NCBI GenBank assembly: GCA_964393335.1
Contig: CAYMTN010000077.1
Span: 1 to 21,305 of the forward strand
Direction: 5' to 3'
From: CAYMTN01 sp964393335
GTDB taxonomy: Bacteria > Chloroflexota > Anaerolineae > Aggregatilineales > Aggregatilineaceae
DNA length: 21,305 bases
Part shown: piece after piece, positions 8,357-14,308 of the stretch
Layout of the letters: each line of letters starts with the position of its first letter
Numbering within the stretch: the stretch's first letter is position 1
The notes under the pieces: model-generated
Databases searched by the model: none
Seen by the model: only the letters and a program-made list of their open reading frames with translations
Told to the model about the DNA's origin: nothing
Position numbers and translations under genes: made by a program

Positions 8357-8383
8357 AAGACGTGCGGCAAGCACGTCTTTTTT
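8357..8383 (+). terminator. Rho-independent terminator after the glycosyltransferase
   Basis: A perfect 9-bp stem (8357-8365 with 8371-8379), a GGCAA loop and a run of T residues (8378-8383). It lies 27 bases after the stop. It is a textbook terminator. Confidence 0.9.
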
Positions 8384-8451
8384 GTCGGGATCGGGCGGCT
8401 TGATGTCAGCGAACCGGCAGATGCACGTCAGTCGGCGGCGCGCAGGGGCGT

Positions 8452-8457
8452 TATACT
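8452..8457 (+). promoter_or_regulatory. Possible -10 box of the slipin gene
   Basis: TATACT lies 46 bases before the slipin start and after the upstream terminator. No convincing -35 box is visible at 16-18 bases, so the call rests on position and one hexamer. Confidence 0.3.
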
Positions 8458-8503
8458 TAAAATGCCAAGATGTGCGCCGGTTGTAGAAAAAAAGGAGACT
8501 GCG

Positions 8504-9292
8504 ATGCAACCCGTGGCTGGCGTAGCATTGATCGTGATCTTGTTTGGTTTTGTTGTTTTTCTGTCGTCGATCCGTCTGGCACAGGAGTACGAACGGGCGG
8601 TTATCTTTCGGGTCGGGCGGTTGTTGAAAAAAACCAAGGGACCGGGGCCATTTGTGATCTTGCCCTTTGGCATCGACCGGGTGGTGAAAATGGACCTGCG
8701 CGTGATCACGCTCGACATCCCGCGCCAGGACTGCATCACGGGTGATAACGTGACCGTTGGCGTGAACGCGGTGGCCTATTTCCAGATCGTCGAGCCGCGC
8801 CGCTCGGTGGTGGCCGTGCGGGATTATTTCGACGCGACGTTCCAGATCGCGCAAACCAGCCTGCGCAGCGTGATCGGCCAGGTGGAGCTGGATCAACTGC
8901 TCAGCCAGCGCGATCATGTCAACGAGCACTTGCAGCGTATCATCGACGAACAGACCGAACCCTGGGGCGTCAAGGTGAGCGTGGTCGAGATCAAAGACGT
9001 CGAGCTGCCGCCGCAAATGCAGCGCGCGATGGCCCGCCAGGCGGAGGCCGAACGCGAAAAGCGTGCCAAGATCATCCACGCCGAGGGTGAAATGCTGGCC
9101 GCACAGCAGTTGCAGCAGGCCGCCAACACGATGTCCCAGGAGCCTGCCGCGTTGCAGCTTCGTTACCTCCAGACACTGACCGAAGTGGCCGTCGAGAAGA
9201 ACTCGACGATCATTTTCCCTGTGCCGATTGACTTTCTCACCGCGTTGACGGATTCGCTGCGCGGGATGAACGGCTCGAAATCATCCGGCTAA
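8504..9292 (+). CDS. Slipin (stomatin-like SPFH/band 7 membrane protein)
   Basis: 262 aa. A single hydrophobic segment (about residues 4-22) anchors the N-terminus. The SPFH domain follows (about 25-190) with the slipin motifs EYERAVIFRVGR, GPGPFVILP and the LDQLLSQRDHVN stretch, then a charged helical region (AEAEREKRAKIIHAEGE) and a short C-terminus that drives oligomerisation. Slipins form membrane microdomain scaffolds. The ATG at 8504 has a clear AAGGAG site just upstream. In many bacteria a slipin gene is paired with an nfeD gene; none is adjacent here. The gene forms a single-gene unit closed by the terminator at 9303. Confidence 0.92.
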   Translation: MQPVAGVALIVILFGFVVFLSSIRLAQEYERAVIFRVGRLLKKTKGPGPFVILPFGIDRVVKMDLRVITLDIPRQDCITGDNVTVGVNAVAYFQIVEPRRSVVAVRDYFDATFQIAQTSLRSVIGQVELDQLLSQRDHVNEHLQRIIDEQTEPWGVKVSVVEIKDVELPPQMQRAMARQAEAEREKRAKIIHAEGEMLAAQQLQQAANTMSQEPAALQLRYLQTLTEVAVEKNSTIIFPVPIDFLTALTDSLRGMNGSKSSG

Positions 9293-9302
9293 TAACCGGG
9301 TT

Positions 9303-9352
9303 CCGGGTGCGGGAAATCACGATTTCCTGCGCCCGGTTTGATTTCTTTTTTA
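9303..9352 (+). terminator. Rho-independent terminator after the slipin gene
   Basis: A 15-bp stem (9303-9317 with 9322-9336, two G-U pairs) with a 4-base loop, followed by a T-rich tail. Its tail overlaps the -35 box of the next promoter. Confidence 0.88.
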
Positions 9353-9367
9353 CAGGTTATCTATAAT
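9338..9367 (+). promoter_or_regulatory. Promoter of the SpoIIAA-like gene
   Basis: TTGATT (9338-9343), an 18-base spacer and a perfect TATAAT (9362-9367). The start of transcription would be near 9374, giving a leader of about 75 bases before the ATG at 9450. The -35 box lies in the U-tract of the preceding terminator. Confidence 0.65.
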
Positions 9368-9449
9368 CTCATCCTTGACTTTCGCGGTCGATTTGAGGAT
9401 AGTTGGCCGTGACCACTGGATCGAGTTTATAAGGATAGCTCTCGGACGC

Positions 9450-9845
9450 ATGGCTATTTCAATTGCCTGGGATAACGTCGAAAAAACCATCATCCGCTAC
9501 GATTTTGAATCCCAATGGACCTGGCAGGATTTGCGCGCCGCCATCGAATCCGACGACGCGATGATCGCCAGCGTCGCCCACACCGTTCACCTCATTTTTG
9601 ACCTGCGGCAAGTTGAAGGCATCCCGCCGAACCCTATGGCGCAGTTTCGCCATATCGCCGCCATGATTCATCCCCGGTTGGGCATGATCGTGTTTGTGGG
9701 CGCTGATAGTTGGACGCGGACCGTGCTCGAAATCTTCTACCAGGTATACGGAACCCGGCTCGAAGGGTTGAGCGGCGTGGCGAGCGTGCGCACGCTCGAA
9801 GAAGCGCGGGCGATCATTACGACTCACATCGTGCAGACCCCGTAA
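9450..9845 (+). CDS. Small SpoIIAA/STAS-like protein of unknown function
   Basis: 131 aa, soluble, no signal peptide. The pattern MAISIAWDNVEKTIIRYDFE followed by alternating strands and helices (VHLIFDLRQ, GMIVFVGAD, RTLEEARAII) resembles the SpoIIAA-like/STAS fold found in short proteins of Chloroflexota; this is a fold-level impression, not a firm assignment. A phosphorylatable Ser at the classic anti-sigma-antagonist position is not evident. No anti-sigma kinase is adjacent. The ATG at 9450 is preferred over the TTG at 9375 because the latter falls at the predicted transcription start. The nearest ribosome-binding candidate is AAGGA at 9431-9435, which is distant. A terminator follows at 9874. 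Confidence 0.65.
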   Translation: MAISIAWDNVEKTIIRYDFESQWTWQDLRAAIESDDAMIASVAHTVHLIFDLRQVEGIPPNPMAQFRHIAAMIHPRLGMIVFVGADSWTRTVLEIFYQVYGTRLEGLSGVASVRTLEEARAIITTHIVQTP

Positions 9846-9873
9846 GCCGCGCATCACGGACGCCGTGTGCTGG

Positions 9874-9895
9874 CCGGGCATACGCCCGGTTTTTT
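9874..9895 (+). terminator. Rho-independent terminator after the SpoIIAA-like gene
   Basis: A 6-bp GC-only stem (9874-9879 with 9884-9889), a 4-base loop and six T residues (9890-9895). It lies 28 bases after the stop. Confidence 0.8.
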
Positions 9896-9900
9896 GACTC

Positions 9901-9929
9901 TTGCCAGGAGCGGCACTTTTCACTAGATT
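9901..9929 (+). promoter_or_regulatory. Putative promoter of the dehydrogenase pair
   Basis: TTGCCA (9901-9906, five of six consensus matches), a 17-base spacer and TAGATT (9924-9929, four of six). It lies just after the upstream terminator and before the heptamer array, so the array would be in the transcribed leader. Confidence 0.5.
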
Positions 9930-9944
9930 AATAGGTGCATCTTT

Positions 9945-9972
9945 GCTGGCCGCTGAAAGCTGACCGCTGGCC
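9945..9972. repeat. Heptamer tandem repeat, four units
   Basis: Four contiguous 7-base units in phase: GCTGGCC, GCTGAAA, GCTGACC, GCTGGCC. Rotated by four bases the third unit reads ACCGCTG, the same ACCGNNN core as the arrays at 5811 and 8327. It ends 21 bases before the start codon of the dehydrogenase gene. Confidence 0.75.
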
Positions 9973-9993
9973 GTGAGTGTCACAGGAACCGTC

Positions 9994-10851
9994 ATGCACA
10001 TCGTGATTGTGGGCGCAGGGGCGCTGGGAACCGAGATTGCGCAGGCCGTTGCGCTGAGCGGCGAGCGTATCACGCTGCACGATACCGACGAGGCGGCGCT
10101 GCGGCTCGCCCTGGGGCGTATCAGCCGGGGGATTGACCGGGGCGCGCAGCGCAAACAGATCGATCCGCTGCGCGCGCGCCGCGCCAAGCGCGCTTTTTGG
10201 CTGTCCACCGATCCGGGCCGGTGCATGCCGGCGGATATCGTGATCGAAGCACTGCACGACGCGCAGCCCGTCAAAGAGATGGTGTTTCAGGTGTTCGACG
10301 GGCTGGTAGGGCCGGATACGATCCTGGCGACGACGACGAATGTGATCTCGGTCACGACGCTGGCGGCGGCGACACGCCTGCCGGAACGCCTGATCGGCTT
10401 GCATTTTTGCCGTCCGGCACACCGGATGGGCACCGTCGAGGTCGTACGCAGCCCGACCACGCGCCAGGACATGATTGATCGGGCGCTGGCGCTGGTGCGC
10501 GCGATGGATAAAACGCCCGTGCTGCTGGACGATTCGCCCGGCCTGGTCGTCAATCGTGTGTTGCTGGCGTATGTGGGCGAAGCGCTGCACCTGCTCGACG
10601 GCGGCGGCCTGGACGAAACCACCATCGACCGCCTGATGGAAGCGGCGGATTTTCCGATGGGACCGTTCCGCCTGATGGATTATTTGGGCGTGGATAAAGT
10701 GTTCGACGTCGCCCAGGCGCGTTACGAGGCGACCTTTCACGCGGCGCGCTACCGCCCGCATCCCCGCCAGCGGCGCTTGGTCGAGGCGGGGCGGCTGGGC
10801 CGGGCCAGCGCACGCGGCGGTTTTTACCCACCCCCGGCAGCCGAGGATTGA
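9994..10851 (+). CDS. 3-hydroxyacyl-CoA dehydrogenase family protein with altered active site
   Basis: 285 aa. The N-terminal Rossmann domain has GAGALG (residues 7-12) and should bind NAD(P); the C-terminal 3HCDH dimerisation domain follows from about residue 180. The family oxidises 3-hydroxyacyl-CoA in beta-oxidation or butyrate-type pathways. An ungapped alignment by eye to human HADH (catalytic Ser137, His158, Glu170, Asn208) puts His at H137, Glu at E149 and Asn at N187, but Ser is replaced by N116. The usual HFFNP is HFCRP (R140). The enzyme may therefore have another substrate. I chose the ATG at 9994 (AGGAA at 9984-9988 upstream) over the GTG at 9973, which abuts the repeat array. 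The second family member starts 23 bases after its stop. Confidence 0.85.
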   Translation: MHIVIVGAGALGTEIAQAVALSGERITLHDTDEAALRLALGRISRGIDRGAQRKQIDPLRARRAKRAFWLSTDPGRCMPADIVIEALHDAQPVKEMVFQVFDGLVGPDTILATTTNVISVTTLAAATRLPERLIGLHFCRPAHRMGTVEVVRSPTTRQDMIDRALALVRAMDKTPVLLDDSPGLVVNRVLLAYVGEALHLLDGGGLDETTIDRLMEAADFPMGPFRLMDYLGVDKVFDVAQARYEATFHAARYRPHPRQRRLVEAGRLGRASARGGFYPPPAAED

Positions 10852-10874
10852 CCAGAGAGATCGAGCCACTCATT

Positions 10875-11636
10875 ATGCGCGTGTTGATCGTGGGCGAAGT
10901 GCCCTTTGTGGATACGCTGGCCGGGTTATGCCGGGCCAAAAACCACAAAGTTGACCTGTTCATCGCGGACGACCTGGAAAACCAGGAGACGCTGGATCGG
11001 ATGGTGCGCGCGGCGACACGCTGCCAGGTCGCCATCGAGAGCCTGAATGAATCGCAGTCCGGCAAGCTGTGGCTGGTCGAGGGCATCGAGGTGAATCTGT
11101 CCGGCGAGGCGCTGCTGTTGGTCAGCGCGCTGGCGGCCAGCACGACCGAGATCGCCAGTTGGACCGATCACCCGAACCGGGTCGTGGGCTACGGCCTGCT
11201 GCCGCCTATCGCGATCACCGGGCTGGTGGAGTTCGCGCCCGCGCTGCAAACGGATTTCGAGAGCGCCGCCCGCGCCCGGCGGTTCTGGGAAGAACTCGGA
11301 TTCGGCGTGATGCGCGTGCCGGATACGGTGGGCCTGGTGCGCCCGCGGATGGTGTGCAGCCTGATCAACGAGGCCGTCCAGACGATGGCGGAAAACGCCG
11401 TCAGCGCCGAAGTCCTGGATACCGCGCTCCAACGGGGGCTGAATCTGCCGCGTGGCCCGCTCACCTGGGCCGATGAGATCGGGTTGGACGTGGTGATCGG
11501 CACGCTGGAAGCGCTGCTGCGATATTGGGGCGAGGAACGGTACCGGCCCGCGCCGCTGCTGCGCCAGAAGGTGTACGCCGGGCACCTGGGCAAAAAAAGC
11601 GGGCGCGGCTTTTATACCTACGACGCCGCGCTGTGA
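10875..11636 (+). CDS. Degenerate 3-hydroxyacyl-CoA dehydrogenase-fold protein, probable pseudoenzyme
   Basis: 253 aa. The C-terminal half is clearly 3HCDH (NLPRGPLTWADEIGLDVV, then GKKSGRGFYTY at the end). The N-terminal half begins with a Rossmann-like strand (MRVLIVGEVPFVDTL) but the GxGxxG loop is gone. Aligned to human HADH, Ser137 is L86, His158 is G107 and Asn208 is P157; only Glu170 is kept (E119). Dehydrogenase activity is thus unlikely. It sits directly downstream of the gene at 9994, so a heteromeric partner or a CoA-ligand-binding role is plausible; this is inference. The ATG at 10875 gives the conserved N-terminus; TTG 10848 is a longer alternative. The open frame is intact, so it is not a decayed gene. 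It converges on the WD40 gene with only 8 bases between stops. Confidence 0.78.
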   Translation: MRVLIVGEVPFVDTLAGLCRAKNHKVDLFIADDLENQETLDRMVRAATRCQVAIESLNESQSGKLWLVEGIEVNLSGEALLLVSALAASTTEIASWTDHPNRVVGYGLLPPIAITGLVEFAPALQTDFESAARARRFWEELGFGVMRVPDTVGLVRPRMVCSLINEAVQTMAENAVSAEVLDTALQRGLNLPRGPLTWADEIGLDVVIGTLEALLRYWGEERYRPAPLLRQKVYAGHLGKKSGRGFYTYDAAL

Positions 11637-11644
11637 TCACATCC

Positions 11645-13045
11645 CTACTCAAAGAATTCGGTTCCGATGACCACCGTTTCGGAAATGCGCCAGCGGCCCC
11701 GGTACTGCCGCAGCATGTTGATCGTCGTTTGCCGGTTGGCGCTGAAATCGGAGGGCGCGCGGCTGGTCGTGGTCTGGACGATCTGCACGGTGATCTGGTT
11801 GTTGGTGCGCCCCAGGATTTTCAGATCGTCGATGGTGATCCGCAGATCATAACGCTCGAACAGGTCGCGCATGATGTCGGCAGTCGGGCGGTAATTGGGC
11901 GATTCAGGATTGATCGTCGCCATGTAACGATCCAGGTCTTCCGCCTCAAGAGCGGCGGCGTTTTCGTGGAACAACGCCGCGACGACCTCATCGCTGGCCG
12001 GTTCGCCGATGCCCCACACCGCCGCGATGCCATCCCCCCCGGCGCTGACCAGCCGCGCCCCGTCTGGGCTGAAACTGACCTGCGCGACAGCCCCGGTATG
12101 CCAGCCCAACACAGCGAGCGACTCCCCGCTGGCGGCGTCCCACACGTGCACCGTCGCGTCGTCGCCGCCGGAAGCAAGCAGCGATCCGTCCGGGCTGAAG
12201 ACGACTGAGGTTACGGTACCCGTGTGGCCGCTGAGTGCGGCTAATTCGTCGCCGCTGGTCGCGTCCCACACGCGCACGGTCTGATCCGCGCCGCCGGATG
12301 CCAGCCGCGATCCGTCCGGGCTGAAGGCCAGGCTGCACGCGCCCCCCTGGTGCCTGTCCAGCTCCTGCGGATCGGAAAAAGTGAGCGATCCATCGCTGCC
12401 GGTTGTCACGGTCCACACGTTGATCGCGCCATCCGACCCGGCGGCGGAGAGCCGCGATCCGTCCGGCGAAAACGCCAGCCCGCGCACGGTGTCGCCGGAT
12501 GTGTCCAGGTCGCCCGTGACCGCGCCGGTTTCAGTATCCCACACGCGCACGCTGCCAGCGGTACCGCCCGCCGCCAGGAATGCCCCATCCGGCGAAAAAG
12601 CGAGACTCGCCACCTGCATGGACGCAAGAGTCATGGATTCGGCGTGAGCCGCCACGTCCCACAGCCGCACGGTGCTGTCACCATCTCCGCCAGCAGACGC
12701 CAGCCGCGATCCATCCGGGCTGAAGGCCAGCGCCACGACCGGCCCGGTGTGCCCCTCCAGCGTGACCGACTCGGTCTGCTCGCCGTCCTGGGGCCACAGA
12801 CGGATCGTCGTGTCGTCGCTGCTGGTGGCGATCCATGCGCCATCCGGGTTGTATACGGCGGCGTTAACGGCTTCCCCGCCGGGGTTTTGAAGTTCGTCGA
12901 GCAGCGTCACCTGCGGGGCGTTGTCGGGCGTGATGGGGATCGTGCCGACCGGTGGCAGAGTGGCCTGGGCCGCTGCCTGCGGCGCGTAAATAGGCAGCAG
13001 GGCCAACGCGATCCAGATAAGCGGGACAAGACGCCGTGTGATCAT
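11645..13045 (-). CDS. Secreted seven-blade WD40 protein with NTF2/SnoaL-like C-terminal domain
   Basis: 466 aa, the only minus-strand gene here. It has a signal peptide (MITRRLVPLIWIALALLPIYAPQAAAQ). Seven WD repeats (about residues 57-350) carry the signatures AFSPDGSRLASGG and VRVWD; the first and last blades are the most divergent. Seven is the number for a complete propeller. The last ~113 residues (from VVAALFHENAAALEAEDLDRYMATI) look like an NTF2/SnoaL-like alpha-beta cone domain. The protein is probably an extracytoplasmic interaction platform; ligand unknown. The start is the ATG at 13045, with GGAGG 8 bases upstream (complement of 13054-13058); the longer open frame would overlap the promoter. 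It is divergently arranged with the nucleotidase gene. Confidence 0.85.
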   Translation of the reverse strand: MITRRLVPLIWIALALLPIYAPQAAAQATLPPVGTIPITPDNAPQVTLLDELQNPGGEAVNAAVYNPDGAWIATSSDDTTIRLWPQDGEQTESVTLEGHTGPVVALAFSPDGSRLASAGGDGDSTVRLWDVAAHAESMTLASMQVASLAFSPDGAFLAAGGTAGSVRVWDTETGAVTGDLDTSGDTVRGLAFSPDGSRLSAAGSDGAINVWTVTTGSDGSLTFSDPQELDRHQGGACSLAFSPDGSRLASGGADQTVRVWDATSGDELAALSGHTGTVTSVVFSPDGSLLASGGDDATVHVWDAASGESLAVLGWHTGAVAQVSFSPDGARLVSAGGDGIAAVWGIGEPASDEVVAALFHENAAALEAEDLDRYMATINPESPNYRPTADIMRDLFERYDLRITIDDLKILGRTNNQITVQIVQTTTSRAPSDFSANRQTTINMLRQYRGRWRISETVVIGTEFFE

Positions 13046-13085
13046 GGGTGGAGCCTCCAACGCGTGTACGAAACAAGACCGGACG

Positions 13086-13114
13086 ATTATAGACCGTTCC
13101 GGCGCGGCTGGCAC
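13086..13114 (-). promoter_or_regulatory. Promoter of the WD40 gene
   Basis: On the minus strand a perfect TATAAT (13091 to 13086) is preceded at 17 bases by GTGCCA (13114 to 13109, four of six matches to TTGACA). The start codon is 40 bases downstream. Confidence 0.6.
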
Positions 13115-13122
13115 ACCTGCTT

Positions 13123-13150
13123 TTGATCACATTTCCGGCTGCGTTACAAT
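13123..13150 (+). promoter_or_regulatory. Promoter of the bisphosphate nucleotidase gene
   Basis: TTGATC (13123-13128), a 16-base spacer and TACAAT (13145-13150). It is back to back with the WD40 promoter, the two -35 boxes being only 8 bases apart, so a regulator bound between them could affect both genes. Confidence 0.5.
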
Positions 13151-13198
13151 ACCGCGTGTCCACGACGCGCACTGCGGCGCGTTATCCAGGAGGTGGTC

Positions 13199-14182
13199 GT
13201 GAATCTTTCGCATGAAATGGAAGTCACCAAGACAATCGCCCGTATGGCCGCGTCGATCTGCCAGAGCATCCAGGCGGAGCTGGTGACCCCCTCACAGAAA
13301 GACGGGCGCGAGCCGGTGACGGTGGCGGATTATGCGTCCCAGGCCCTGATCGGGCACGCGCTGGCGGAAAACTTCCCGGAGGACGCCGTGTTGTCGGAAG
13401 AGCGCTCCGAAGAATTCATGCTGCTGCTCTCCGATCACCAGCGCGCCCTGGTGATCCAGTTTGTTACGGACGCCATTGGCGGTTACGTGTTTGAAGAACA
13501 GATCTGCGCGTGGCTGGATTTCGGCAAACAGAAGCAGGCCGAACGCACCTGGATCGTCGATCCGATTGACGGGACGAAGGGATTTTTGCGCCACCAGCAC
13601 TATTGTGTGGCGATTGGGCTGTTGGTGGATGGACAGCCGATGCTGGGCGTGTTAGCCAGCCCTGGGTTTTATGGCGAGGACGACGCCGCCGACGACCAGG
13701 GCGCGCTGACCTACGCGCGGTGGGGCGCGGGCGCGTACACCGAGCTGCTGGCGGGCAGCCCCCGCACGCCGGTGCAGGTGTCACGCGTGACCGATCCGGG
13801 CGAGGCGACGCTGTTGACCAGTTACGAACCCGGCCATCTCGACACGGCGCTGATCGAATCCGTCCAACAGCGTTTAGGGCGCGCCCCGGATGCGCCCCGG
13901 CGCGGGCTGGACAGCCAGGACAAATACGCGATGGTCGCCGCCGGGTTGGGGGATTTTTACATCCGTGCCACGCCGGACCCGCACTTCCGCGAAAAACTGT
14001 GGGACCACGCCGCCGGGCACGCCATCGTCAGCGAGGCGGGCGGGCGCGTGACCGACCTGCTCGGCCAGCCGATTGACTGGCGCGCGGGCACGCGTATGGC
14101 CAACAATCGCGGCGTGCTGGTCAGCAACCGTTTTTTGCACGATACTATATTGGAAGCCATCGCCAAGACGGGCTTCAGTTAA
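13199..14182 (+). CDS. 3'(2'),5'-bisphosphate nucleotidase, HAL2/SAL1-like
   Basis: 327 aa, an inositol-monophosphatase superfamily enzyme that should convert adenosine 3',5'-bisphosphate (pAp, a by-product of sulfate assimilation and of sulfotransferases) to AMP. Metal-binding residues are all visible: D44 (TVADYASQ), E67-E68 (SEE), D121 and D124 (DPIDGT) and D269 (WDHAAG). The DPIDGTKGFLR motif, the ~50-residue insertion before it, and DSQDKYAMVAAG point to the HAL2/SAL1 branch rather than short CysQ. The start is taken as GTG 13199, five bases after AGGAGG (13188-13193); the GTG at 13193 overlaps that site. No cys genes are adjacent. The Li-sensitive, Mg-dependent mechanism of the family is expected to apply. 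Confidence 0.87.
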   Translation: MNLSHEMEVTKTIARMAASICQSIQAELVTPSQKDGREPVTVADYASQALIGHALAENFPEDAVLSEERSEEFMLLLSDHQRALVIQFVTDAIGGYVFEEQICAWLDFGKQKQAERTWIVDPIDGTKGFLRHQHYCVAIGLLVDGQPMLGVLASPGFYGEDDAADDQGALTYARWGAGAYTELLAGSPRTPVQVSRVTDPGEATLLTSYEPGHLDTALIESVQQRLGRAPDAPRRGLDSQDKYAMVAAGLGDFYIRATPDPHFREKLWDHAAGHAIVSEAGGRVTDLLGQPIDWRAGTRMANNRGVLVSNRFLHDTILEAIAKTGFS

Positions 14183-14194
14183 AGGGGGGAGGGT

Positions 14195-14281
14195 GTGATC
14201 TGCGAGTCGTGCGGGGCGGCTCGTGCCTCTGATGTGTGCGTTAACCGGTGTGCCAGCGGTACGAACGACCCAAATGCGTGA
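14195..14281 (+). CDS. Possible 28-aa Cys-rich micro-ORF
   Basis: A GTG-started frame between the nucleotidase and sbcD encodes a 28-residue peptide with C3-x2-C6 and C15-x3-C19, reminiscent of a tiny zinc knuckle. A purine-rich AGGGGGGAGGG run (14183-14193) precedes the start but lies very close to it. Without homologues this could be chance. It occupies most of the 126-base gap. Confidence 0.22.
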   Translation: MICESCGAARASDVCVNRCASGTNDPNA

Positions 14282-14308
14282 CTCTACGGTGATGACTAAA
14301 AAAGGCTT

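Noticed and set aside
9973..9993. GTG at 9973 as start of the dehydrogenase
   Set aside because: It directly abuts the heptamer array and lacks a ribosome-binding site, whereas the ATG at 9994 has AGGAA and gives the canonical MHIVIVGAGALG start.
9928..10869. 313-codon minus-strand frame opposite the dehydrogenase
   Set aside because: The product is rich in Arg, Gln and His with no recognisable motif, while the plus strand encodes a clear 3HCDH protein.
11525..12208. Plus-strand frame opposite the 3' part of the WD40 gene
   Set aside because: WD repeats and the NTF2-like tail on the minus strand explain the sequence; the plus product has no family features.
12009..12870. Repeated DNA segments resembling a tandem repeat or CRISPR
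   Set aside because: The similarity follows the WD40 protein repeats at about 42-codon spacing and is imperfect; no constant repeats with unique spacers exist.
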